From Chamaelirium japonicum (taxonomy: Eukaryota > Streptophyta > Magnoliopsida > Liliales > Melanthiaceae): a stretch of DNA of 64,000 nucleotides. The first letter of the stretch is position 1. Every line of letters starts with the position of its first letter. The stretch covers positions 69,883,463 through 69,947,462 of the forward strand of contig OX393553.1 of assembly GCA_947650365.1 (NCBI GenBank), in the 5' to 3' direction. The notes under the pieces are model-generated. The model saw nothing but the letters and a program-made list of their open reading frames with translations, was not told the DNA's origin and ran no database searches. Made by a program: the position numbers and the translations under genes. Shown here piece by piece: positions 55,411 to 64,000 of this stretch.

Positions 55411-55411
55411 T

Positions 55412-58124
55412 TGATCTACCCATCCATCCACACACACCTACACATACTCATCCATACACAAACCTACCCATCTACACATACACTTAACCACGCAAACACC
55501 AATGTACACCAACCTAACCACCCATCCATAGCCACACATCCACATATACAAAATAACCTACCCACCCATTCATACATACACGCATACCTTTCGACACACA
55601 TATACTTAACCACTAACATACTCCCATACATGCACACTCATCCATCTACCCACACACATACTTACCCACCCACACAATACATCCACACACCCACACATAC
55701 CTATCTACATACATATACCCTACGACCCACAACACAAACCCATGCACACCCACCTACTTACCCACACACACCTACCCCCCCACTTACCTACTCATACCCA
55801 CTCAACCACATCCAATTATACACACATACCCACCCAATCATACCCACCCATTTATACACCTACCCAGACACATCCATATACGCACGCACCCATACAAACA
55901 TCCATACACCAGCCTACTCACCCACGCACGCATACCCACCGACCCAAGTATACACCCATACACACACTCACGCACCCACCCAATCACACACCGATATATA
56001 CTCACCCATCCACACCCATGTACACCCACCCACCCATACAAATCCATGCACAGCTACCTATCCACCACCTACCTACCCAATAACACACTCACCTACCTAC
56101 CCATGTATGTATATACCCACCCACATATGTACACATATACAAATACCAACCCACCCACGCACACCCACCCACATACCCATCCATCCACATAAACACCCAC
56201 GTACCTACCCAACCATCTACGCACACCCATCTATATAAGCACCCCTTTATACACACACACCCATCCACCCACGCACACCCACCCATCCATACATACCCCA
56301 ATGCACCTATCGACGCATCCACCTATATACTCACCCACACATACCTATACACCCATGCACCCACCAACCCATCCACGCACCCACTGACACACGCACACCA
56401 ACCCACACATACATACCCACTCATGCACATATCCATCCCCGCATACCAACCCACCAACACATACCACCCACCCACTCCCATACATTCACCTACCCATGCA
56501 CACTCGTTTAATCTCCATAAACCCACCAACCTACCCATATTTACCCAACCACTCATATATATTTCCACATACCCACAAACACACTCCTATGCACAACCAT
56601 ACATACACATACCCAGTTACCCACCTATGCATAAACCCACATACCTATGCAACCATACACACCTACCAACCCATACGTACAAACTCACCCACCTAACCAC
56701 GCATATCCATCCATACACACATACCTACCCAGCCATACACATACACACCCAATTACACACCAATGCACATACACCCACCCACCCACATATGTGAAATCAC
56801 CTATCCACCCATTTATACATGCACTCCCATGCATACCCATCCACATATACACACACACACACATACCCACCCACTAATACACACCCATGCATGTACAATA
56901 ATCCATCTACCTACACACACATACCCACCCACCTACCCCATACACCCAAGTACCCATCCATACACCCACACACACTCATTCACACATATATACCCACACA
57001 CCCACTCATATTATATACAACTACCTATACATATTCATATACTTGCCCGCCCATCACCTATCTACGCACACCCATTTACCCACTAATTCATACACATATA
57101 CCCACACATCCATCCTCGCACACCTGCCTACGCATACACACCAACCCACCCATATACACACACCCATGTACCCACTCATCCACGCATGCACTCCGACATA
57201 CACCCTCCCACACACACATACCTACCTACCCACCCATGCATAATCCCATGCACCCACCCAAACCATACATCCACCAACCCACATACATAAACTCGCCCAA
57301 CGACCCACCCACCCATGTATAATCGTTCAGAAATACATACGTACCCATCAACCCACCTACACCCATATATATCTCCCCAACCATACACCTATACGCATAC
57401 ACCTACCCACCCATCCATATAAATATCCACACATATCTATATACATATACCCACCCACCAACACACACCCATGCATGCACACCCATCCATCTACCCACAC
57501 ACATATACCTACCACCTACCATACCCATCCATCACTCATCCAAGTACCCACGTATAAACCACCTACCAACCCACGTACACCCCCCCTTCCCCATACCTAC
57601 CTATATATGTATACACCTACCTATGCACACCCACTCAGTCACCCTCATATACACACACACATACACATACTCACATACATACCCAGCCACGCACACATAC
57701 CCACCTACTCACCTATGTACGTATGCATACACACACACATAGCCCTACGCATGTACACCCACATATAAATACATCCCCAAATATACACATAAACATACAT
57801 GCACGTATACACCCATCTACACACACATACCCACCCACCAAGCCACATGTATACCCACCAACCCTTACAAACCCATATATATGCACCCACCCACCTATAT
57901 ATGCAAGTTCACCTATCCATCATTCTACATACATATACCCATGCATACTTACATACATACATACACACACACATATACCCACCTACCTACTCACATACAT
58001 AACCACACACCCACCCATCCACTCACCCAAACACACAAAACTCACCCACTCACCAACCACCCACCCAGCCATATATACCCATCCACACCCATCCATCCAT
58101 ACATGCAAAACCACCTGCCCACTT
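55412..58124 (+). repeat. Satellite domain 2, copy B continued
   Basis: Collinear with 24330-26050, 33376-33760 and 35207-35760 when the insertions in copy A are removed. It passes without a break through the positions where copy A carries the TRIM (near 57215) and the TA tract (near 57590). Confidence 0.9.
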
Positions 58125-58319
58125 TGTTGGTGCAAATTTTGGCAAAAAGCCTCACAGACAGCGGGACCTACCAGCCCTGCCTGGGGGGTCCACCGAGACG
58201 ACAACGGGACCCACTGGCCCTGCTTGAGGGGTCCACAGAGATGACTATGGAACTCACCAACTCTGCTTGTGGGGTCCCCAGAGACGATAGCAAGACCCAC
58301 CAGCCCTGCTTGTGGGGTC
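58125..58319 (+). mobile_element. 5' fragment of a + oriented LTR (same clan)
   Basis: It starts TGTTGGTGCAAATTTTGG, one base different from the TGTGGGTGCAAATTTTGG start of elements 1 and 2, and contains about four diverged 43-bp-type repeats (GGGACCTACCAGCCCTGCC, GGGGGGTCCACCGAG). It breaks off at 58319 where a minus-oriented LTR begins, so it appears interrupted by element 3; its remainder, if present, lies beyond the window. Confidence 0.7.
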
Positions 58320-58936
58320 TGTGGGGGGAAATTTCCGAGCCGCCTTGATCGAGAATCCCGCCCCCACAGCCTTGATTGAATTGGATTGTTTATAGAGTTA
58401 GTGAGATGGGAGAATAGATAGAGAGAATAAAAAGCGATGACACAAGGATTGGTGACGGAGTTCGGTCTTACGACCTACGTCTCCGGGCGAGAGGTGCCAC
58501 CTGATCTTCACTATAATTTGAATATAAAGGGTTGAGCGTTCTCTCGACAGGCCGAGGGAAGCTTCGTACAGTGGGGTTGCACGGAGCAACTAGAAGAGAA
58601 CAAGGTGGGGAGAATAGAGGGCTCTGGCTCTGGCTCTGGATCCTCTCTTCCTCTGATCGAATGACCAACCCCCATCCTGGATGCCTTGGGGGTCCTTTTA
58701 TAGCGTAGGCACGTGCCCGATATGGCAGTGATGATGTGGCGCTGATGACGTGGCACTGGTTCTGGGCCTCCTTGCTGGGCCCTTATTGGGCCGTTGTTCG
58801 GGCCCAATAAGGGGGAGGGCTTGATCTGCGAGCCTCGTAGAGTGGGCCCATGTGAGCCCAGGCGGGCTTACCTATTTGGGCCGTTGCGCGGGCCCATGCT
58901 GCTCTGATCTGGTCCGGTACAATTTTTGCACCCACA
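58320..58936 (-). repeat. 3' LTR of element 3 (617 bp)
   Basis: + strand TGTGGGGGGAAATTTCC ... TTTTTGCACCCACA. The layout matches element 1: CTACGTCTCCGGGCGAGAGG (compare CTACGTCTCCGTGCTATAGG), a TATA box, then a U3 with TGGGCCGTTG, GGGCCCAATAAG and GGGCCCATG site II-like words instead of the regular 43-bp array. Confidence 0.8.
58696..58702 (-). promoter_or_regulatory. TATA box in the element 3 LTR
   Basis: TTTTATA on +, TATAAAAGGACC on the minus strand, at the expected place between U3 and R. Confidence 0.65.
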
Positions 58937-59079
58937 GTTACCCCCTCCCAGTCGGGTCAGGACCCCCTGGGTCGGCTGGGATTCCAAGGTGCAAACGCTT
59001 TAGGATCCTGGTACGGTTGGCGAGGGTTGTCGGTGCCGTGGTTCGTATTAGCAGAGCCTTCTTCCGCCGATGCCGAGAC
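58937..59079 (-). other. PPT and start of the 3' UTR, element 3
   Basis: CCCCCTCCC at 58941-58949 is the complement of a purine tract. CAAGGTGCAAACGC is comparable to the CGTGGTGCAAAGC at this place in element 1. Nothing else is recognised. Confidence 0.6.
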
Positions 59080-59392
59080 CCTTTTTGGCGCGAGCCAAAA
59101 AGTCTCGGTTTTGCAAGGGGGCGTTTCCGAAAAAACAGTGCGTTTTCCGACCGAGTGGATACCGAGAGGGTACCGAGTGCATACCGAGTGGGTACCGAGA
59201 GCATACCGGGTGGGTACCGAGACCCTTTTGGTGCAAGCCAAAAAGTCTCGGTTTTGCAAGGGGGTGTTTCCGAAAAGGCAGTGCGTTTTTCGACCGAGTG
59301 GATACCGAGAGCATACCGAGTGCATACCGAGTGGGTACCGAGAGCATACCGAGAGGTTACCGAGAGGGTACCGAGAGGATACCGAGACCCTC
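59080..59392 (-). repeat. Two ~145-166-bp repeats with internal ATACCGAG 12-mers
   Basis: Each unit has GCCAAAAAGTCTCGGTTTTG, a GTTTCCGAAAA phrase, CGACCGAGTGGATACCGAG and then a variable number of 12-bp steps (xATACCGAGAGC, GGTACCGAGTGC). The units begin near 59081 and 59226. Confidence 0.9.
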
Positions 59393-59739
59393 TTGGTGAG
59401 AGAACAGTTTTTTTTTTTTTTCTCTTTTTCCTTTCTTTGCTTCTCTCTTTCCTTTCTTTGCTTTTGTTTCTTTCTTTTTTGGTTTTTCTCTTTCCTTTCT
59501 TGGCTTTGAATTCGGTGAGACCGGATCTCCCTCTTTCCTTACTTTTCCTTTTGAATTTCTTTCCCTCTCTTTCCATTCTTTTTTTTTTTTTTGGTATGTG
59601 CTGCACACCAGATGGGGGCACGGCATGAGAGCGGCGCGAGGCTTGTGCACGGATAGGAGAGAGAGAGCAGGCTCTCTCTTTCTCTCTTTGCTTTCACTTT
59701 TCTTCTCTCTTTTTTTTTTTTTTTTTTTTGCTTCCTTCT
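59393..59739 (-). other. Polypyrimidine (minus-strand polypurine) tract
   Basis: Long runs of T and CTTT/TCTC words, interrupted by GGTATGTGCTGCACACC (a short palindrome near 59593) and a GC-rich stretch. Lys/Arg-rich minus-strand frames here are artefacts. The last 23 T residues (59710-59732) abut the RPS2 fragment and read as poly(A) on its strand. Confidence 0.7.
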
Positions 59740-60274
59740 TTGAAGACCAGCTTGACAACGTTGCCGAGGGGTTTGGTGGACCCGCGGGACGAGGTGAAGA
59801 CGTCCTCGATCCCGGCGAACTGCAGCACCTTCTTGGGCACGCGGGCGACCACGATCCCGGCACCACGAGGTGCGGGCACCATCCGGACGGTGACGGAGCC
59901 GCACTCGCCGGTGACCTTGCAGGGGACGGTGTGGGGCTTCCCGATCTTGTTACCCCAGTAACCCCGCCTGACTGGGATCACCGATAGCTTAGCCAGAATG
60001 ATCGCCCCACGGATCGCGGTGGCCACCTCCTTGGAGCACTTGACGCCGAGGCCGACGTGACCGTTGCCATCGCTGACCACGACGAAGCCTTGAAGCGGGT
60101 CCTCTGGCCGGCACGGGTCTGCTTCTAGACGGGCATGATCTTCACCACCTCATCCTTGAGTTGCTGACCGAGGAGAAGCTCCACGATCTGGTGCTCCTTC
60201 ACCGGTAGAGAGTGGAGGTAGATCTGTTCTAGGCTCTGGATCTTGCCATCCTTCACCAGCCTGCCAAGCCTGGT
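59740..60274 (-). pseudogene. RPS2: Retrocopy fragment of ribosomal protein uS5 (40S RPS2)
   Basis: The minus strand encodes [54 protein letters not shown], then [55 protein letters not shown] and [13 protein letters not shown]. This is the core of the eukaryotic 40S subunit protein uS5, which lies at the mRNA entry of the small subunit. It lacks the N-terminal ~80 residues and the C-terminal ~50. A TAG (60125-60127) replaces the Gln after KIMPV, and one base is missing near 60089 (RFKAF region). No intron interrupts about 535 bp, and the coding strand runs into A23, so it looks cDNA-derived. Third positions are GC-rich. Not functional. Confidence 0.9.
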
Positions 60275-60282
60275 GGGTTGGA

Positions 60283-60425
60283 TGGCTGATCCCAACCAGA
60301 TGAAGGCGGCTGGGTGTAGGTGTTGTCAGCAGGAACCGATCCACCGAGTGGGACAGGCTGCTGCTGCGGCTGTTGCTGGCCGTAGTAATCATAACCAGTT
60401 CCTGGCGTGGTTTGCTGGTCTGGCG
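60283..60425 (-). pseudogene. Fragment of a KH-domain (FUBP-like) protein C-terminal tail fused to the RPS2 fragment
   Basis: The minus-strand frame reads PDQQTTPGTGYDYYG, QQQPQQQPVPLGGS and [16 protein letters not shown], the Gln/Tyr/Gly/Pro-rich style of the C-terminus of plant far-upstream-element-binding-like KH proteins (YDYYGQQ, SQPPASGY). No KH domain is included. It joins the RPS2 fragment within about ten bases in the same orientation. The open frame that contains it starts at 60882 but its first ~150 residues are low complexity. Another Q/Y/G-rich RNA-binding protein is possible. Confidence 0.5.
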
Positions 60426-60906
60426 GATTGGATGGGCGGCGAGCAATCGAGCCGGGCTTCAGGAGAGAGAGCAGCAGCGGCGGCAGCATGCAATCGGGCT
60501 GGAGCGGAGCGCGGGTCCGGTGTGTCAGACGGGCGACTGGCGATGGGCGATCGGACCGGGCTTCAGGAGAGAGAGGACCGTGCGCGAGGTCCTTCCTCTT
60601 TCCATCTCTCTTGTGCTGTGCTACGGGTCGGACGGCTGTAGCAGCAGCGGCTCGATGCTGGGTGCGGACGACAGTGGCTGGAGGATGCACATGGAAGCCG
60701 TTGTCATGCGAGGAGGGACACCCGGGTGTGGTTCGCTGACCCCCTCTGGGTGGGCTTGGGATGCTGCGAAGAGGACATGCGGGGTTGCCTCGGGTCGCTG
60801 TGAGACAGCACGCACGGAGGGGTCGCCTCGGTCCGCTGCGAGACGGAGTGCGCGGCAGGGGAGGACGAGTTAGGTTCGTCATCGTCGCCGTGTGACGAAT
60901 TACATG
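60426..60906 (-). other. GC-rich element 3 sequence with short direct repeats
   Basis: Contains GGGCTTCAGGAGAGAGAG twice (near 60453 and 60558) and two copies of a ~37-bp unit around GTTGCCTCGGGTCGCTG and GTCGCCTCGGTCCGCTG (60784 and 60820). Frames are open on both strands because of high GC; no domain is recognised. Confidence 0.5.
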
Positions 60907-61072
60907 AGGAGAATGCGCGGGAGGGTGTTTGGTTCATTCGACCCCCTATTTCCATTCTGATCAGTTGTCGCCAAGAGCACGTACGCGTGGGCCAGGAGAG
61001 GTGCGAGTTCTTCTCTCATACCCGGTGCTTGGCCTGCTACGAGTTGGGCGCGTAACGAACCAAATTGAGGGC
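60907..61072. mobile_element. Possible small MITE with TTTGGTTC ends
   Basis: GGGAGGGTGTTTGGTTCATT on the left and AACGAACCAAATTGAGGG on the right can pair over TTTGGTTCxTT. Such ends recall PIF/Harbinger MITEs. I could not identify a target duplication. Confidence 0.35.
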
Positions 61073-61093
61073 GTAAGCGCATCCGTCATTACC

Positions 61094-61409
61094 GTGTAAT
61101 TATTCTGATGCTAGTCTTCGAACAAAATGAACTCGAAAACTTTTGACCGTCGTAGTTTTTCATACGTGAGCCGGATCAATGCGTATAATATGCCGTTGCG
61201 TTGGCGCTGAAAAACTGGTTAAAGTGGACGTAAAGCGTTGGGCACCTTTGCGTGTAATATTTCCAATGCACGTCTTCGCGGAAAAAGACCTTGAAACCTT
61301 CTGGCAGTCATAACTTTTCATACACGTGTCGGATGAATGCGTATAAGGTGTCGTTGTGTAGGCGCCGAAAAACCGGTCAAAGTGGACGTAAAACATTGTT
61401 CGCCTTGAC
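61094..61409 (-). repeat. 158-bp tandem repeat, two diverged copies
   Basis: Copies begin at GTGTAATTATTC (61094) and GTGTAATATTTC (61252) and share AACTTTTCATAC-like, GxCGGATxAATGCGTATAA and AAAGTGGACGTAAA phrases. Confidence 0.85.
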
Positions 61410-61739
61410 GAGTAACTTTTTCGGTATTCACCTTTGTAGAGAGATGACTCTAAAGAACGCGTTGGCCGAGTGTCCTACGTGCGTCTTGAAGAGGTCTCGG
61501 CACGCGGTAACTCATCCGTTCTGTCCGACACCCAACTGCACCTAGTTACTGTGTTCACTAGGGACTGCAGTCGGGTCCCAGTGATGACGTAACAGTTACC
61601 GCGTGCTCACCTTGATGAGAGAGGGGATTTTTTCTCTTGTGAAGTTTGTACAAGCAAACCAATAGGTTTGGATAAGATGCTATCTAACCGACCCAATGGG
61701 AGATAGCTCTTCGTCTTTGAATAATCATTGTGTGTGGAT
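61410..61739 (-). other. Unique stretch between repeat arrays
   Basis: Includes CCTAGTTACTGTGTTCACTA (61541-61560), which is echoed by CCTAGTTACTGTATTCATCA at 63198-63217 on the other side of the next array. No gene. Confidence 0.5.
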
Positions 61740-62985
61740 GACACCGAGCACCCCCCCTTTCAGTTTTCTGACGAAACGAAGGGGTGGGATGATATTGATG
61801 CCGTACACCCCCCCTCTCGGTTTTATATCGAAATCGAGAGGTGGGCTGCTGATGGCGCGCCGTCACCCCCTCCCTACTCGGTTTTTGTACGAAACCGAGG
61901 GGGGGCTGCTCGTTGATGCCGACACACACCCCTTCTCAATTTTCTGACGAAACCGAGGGGTGTGCTGATGGTGTGCCGTCACCCCCTCCCCACTCGGTTT
62001 TTGTGTGAAACCGAGGGAGGGTTGCTTGTTGATGCCGACACACACACCCTCTCGGTTTTCTGACGAAACCGAGGGGTGTGCTGATGGTGTGCCGTCACCC
62101 CCTCCCCACTCGGGTTTTATGCGAAACCGAGGAGGGGCTTCTTGCTGATGCCGACACACACCCCCTCTCGGTTTTCTGATGAAACCGAGGGGTGTGCTGC
62201 TGATGCGCCGTCACCCCCTCCCTACTCGGTTTTTGTACGAAACCAAGGGGGGGCTGCTCGTTGATGCCGACACACACCCCTTCTCAATTTTCTAACGAAA
62301 CCGAGGGGTGTGCTGATGGTGTGCCATCACCCCCTCCCCACTCGGTTTTTGTGCGAAACCGAGGGAGGGTTGCTTGTTGATGCCGACACACACACCCTCT
62401 CGGTTTTCTGACGAAACCGAGGGGTGTGCTGATGGTGTGCCGTCACCCCCTCCCCACTCGAGTTTTGTGCGAAACCGAGGGGGGGCTTCTTGCTGATGCC
62501 GACACACACCCCCTCTCGGTTTTCTGATGAAACCGAGGGGTATGCTACTGATGCGTCGTCACCCCCTCCCCACTTGGTTTTTGTGCGAAACCGAGGAGGG
62601 GGGTTGCTTGTTGATACCGACACACACCCCCTCTCGGTTTTCTGATGAAACCGAGGGGTGTGCTGATGGTGTGCCGTCACCCCCTCCCCACTCGGTTTTT
62701 GTGCGAAACCGAGGGGGGGATGCTTGTTGGTGCCGACACACACCCCCTCTCGGTTTTCTGGCGAAACCGAGGGGTGTGCTGATGGTGTGTCGTCACCCCC
62801 TCCCGACTCGGTTTTTGTGCGAAACCGAGGGGGGGGTTGCTTGTTGATACCGACACACACCCCCTCTCGGTTTTTTGACGAAACCGAGGGGTGTGCTGCT
62901 GATGGTGTACCGTCACCTCTTCCCTACTCGGTTTTTGTGCGAAACCGAGGGGGGGGCTGCTTGTTGGTGCCGACACCCCATTATT
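61740..62985 (-). repeat. ~117-bp tandem repeat (about 10.5 copies) with two hairpins per unit
   Basis: Each unit contains CTCGGTTTTCTGACGAAACCGAG and a second element CTCGGTTTTTGTGCGAAACCGAG written here only by their arms: CTCGGTTT and AAACCGAG separated by 7 bases. Repeats of GACGAAACCGAGGGGTGTGC occur near 61943, 62063, 62180, 62295, 62411, 62528, 62645, 62761 and 62879. GTCACCCCCTCCC and GCCGACACACACC separate the hairpins. Overlapping minus-strand frames (HPSVSSENREGVC) are repeat-derived. Confidence 0.95.
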
Positions 62986-63465
62986 GGGGCTGCTAGAAGA
63001 GGCCAAAAAGTGTCGGTATTGAAAATAGTGTATTTTTCGAATTTCAGCCCCTTTTGAAACCGACACTTTTTCGGTAAAACGCTGGTGCGCGAGGATGTCG
63101 GCAAGGGACAATGCTACATTCGAGGGGGTTTCTTAGAGATAATCTAGGATAACGCCGCATGATGGCCAGCCAGTCTTCACCCAATGTATTACCGTACCTA
63201 GTTACTGTATTCATCAGGTACTACGGTCACGCGAGGGTGTTGACTTGGCCAGGATCAAGGAAGCACTATTTTATCCTGTGTTACCCACCGTCGACTGCAC
63301 CAGTGTGGAGACACGCATTGACAGAGTCAGACCAATGACCCCCTGACCGGCTTGGAACCGTTAGTCGTCGAGAAAAGGTGATGGCCATTGATAATCTAAT
63401 GCTTGGACCTGAGTGACAAGACTAAGCTTGGACTTTTGATCGAATGCCAATACGTCGGCGACGAC
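62986..63465 (-). other. Spacer with a 13-bp-stem inverted repeat
   Basis: AAAAAGTGTCGGT (63005-63017) and ACCGACACTTTTT (63059-63071) form a perfect 13-bp stem with a 41-base loop. The rest shows no gene. Confidence 0.65.
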
Positions 63466-63944
63466 GTCTCGGACCTTGTCTTCGAATGCCAAGAGCTGGG
63501 CCTTGGGCTTGTAGAGTGTTAAGGTGTTGGTCGCCTCGAACTTTGTCTTCAAGTGCCAAGGGCTGGGCCTTGGGCTTGTAGAGTGCCGAGACGCTGGTCG
63601 CCTCGGACTTTGTCTTCAAGTGCCAAGGACTGGGCCTTGGGCTTGTAGAGTGCCGAGGCGTTGGTCGCCTCGGACTTTGTCTTCAAGTGCCAAGGGCTGG
63701 GCCTTGGGCTTGTAGAGTGCCGAGGCGTTGGTCGCCTCGGACTTTGTCTTCGAGTGCCAAGGGCTGGGCCTTGGGCTTGTAGAGTGCCGAGGCATTGATC
63801 GCCTCGGACTTTGTCTTCGAGTGCCAAGGGCTGGGCCTTGGGCTTGTAGAGTGCCGAGGCGTTGGTCGCCTCGGACTTTGTCTTCGAGTGCCAAGGGCTG
63901 GTCCTTGGGCTTGTAGAGTGCCGAGACATTGGTCACCTCGGATA
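63466..63944 (-). repeat. 66-bp tandem repeat, about seven copies, with hairpins
   Basis: GTAGAGTG recurs every 66 bp (63513, 63579, 63645, 63711, 63777 and on). Each unit holds CCGAGGCG-TTGGT-CGCCTCGG (8-bp stem, 5-base loop) and CCAAGG-GCTGGG-CCTTGG (6-bp stem). Open frames on both strands come from 66 being a multiple of three. Confidence 0.95.
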
Positions 63945-64000
63945 AGTATAGTTGATAGTTTAGCTTGACCTGGATTGTCAGGAGCATTTTTATCTGACTT

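Larger units (their letters stand above)
54222..55411 (+). mobile_element. Poly(A)-tailed LINE-like (L1-type) insertion, truncated
   Basis: Flanked by the 10-bp duplication TGATCTACCC (54212-54221, 55412-55421) and ending in A10 after CTTTC. The homologous site in copy A (near 24329, AAATGATCTACCTACCC) has no insertion. Target-primed retrotransposition by a LINE machinery explains the poly(A) and the duplication. It contains the end of an ORF1-like frame and a 3' UTR (55209-55400) but no reverse transcriptase, so it is a truncated or internally deleted copy. Confidence 0.82.
58320..64000 (-). mobile_element. LTR element 3 (partial, minus strand), runs off the window
   Basis: An LTR (58320-58936) in the orientation of element 1 is followed by GTTACCCCCTCCC, the complement of the clan's PPT. 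The rest of the window (58937-64000) has no satellite and holds tandem repeat arrays plus host-gene fragments, as expected for the long 3' untranslated region of this clan. No gag, PBS or second LTR is reached. The 5 bp before the LTR are GGGTC, which should reappear after the far LTR. Confidence 0.65.

Noticed and set aside
59694..60080. Intact RPS2 gene
   Set aside because: The open frame is only the middle of the protein; a TAG and a one-base deletion break the upstream part, and the C-terminus is replaced by poly(A).
62327..63111. Repeat protein with HPSVSSENREGVC units
   Set aside because: Derived from the 117-bp (multiple of three) DNA repeat; all strands and phases give similar frames.
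61740..63944. CRISPR array
   Set aside because: Units are 117 or 66 bp and repeat throughout, with no unique spacers; the context is a plant retroelement.

Overview
This window looks like a block of plant heterochromatin. I found no intact host gene. About 60% of it is G-poor, C/A/T-rich satellite DNA, always in the same strand orientation, and nearly all the rest is transposable elements nested in that satellite. A flowering plant is indicated by a Cassandra-type TRIM element with 5S rRNA boxes, Ty3/gypsy gag proteins and primer-binding sites of the plant Tat/Ogre kind, a plant-type hAT (TTF zinc finger) transposase relic and a retrocopy of ribosomal protein uS5 (RPS2). The GC-rich third codon positions of the RPS2 copy would suit a commelinid monocot, but that is weak evidence. 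The species cannot be named from the sequence.

Layout. 1-21516: satellite domain 1, about 21 tandem copies of a variable 0.6-1.25 kb higher-order unit made of degenerate CCCATACCCACC-like words, interrupted by a TA microsatellite and a 505-bp hAT-type MITE with an 8-bp target duplication. 21517-23546: retroelement debris ending in an LTR, which separates domain 1 from satellite domain 2. 23547-58124: domain 2 (CACCCACCCATACACAC-like), containing in order: a Cassandra-like TRIM (26052-33375) whose right LTR is split inside the 5S A box by a 6.6-kb gag-only LTR element (element 1, minus strand, TSD GCTCG); a TA microsatellite holding two foldback elements (34003-35129); a decayed hAT transposon (35869-39503); a second gag-only LTR element (element 2, plus strand, 43852-52135, TSD ATATA, LTRs differing at two sites); and a poly(A)-tailed LINE-like insertion (54222-55411, 10-bp TSD). 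58125-64000: an LTR fragment broken by a third element of the same clan (element 3, minus strand), which runs off the window and carries arrays of hairpin-forming tandem repeats plus a chimeric retrocopy joining a KH-protein tail to an RPS2 fragment.

How it works together. Elements 1 and 2 have LTRs, promoter TATA boxes, PBS, PPT and an open gag frame, but no protease, reverse transcriptase, RNase H or integrase core; only the last codons of integrase remain. They look like non-autonomous TR-GAG-type elements that must be copied by a partner's Pol. Their U3 regions contain 5 and 15 copies of a 43-bp hairpin repeat carrying TCP/site II-like motifs, and their 3' untranslated regions are filled with palindromic minisatellites. 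That shared architecture (gag-only, amplified U3 motif arrays, hairpin-built 3' UTR arrays, host-gene capture in element 3) is the most interesting feature here.
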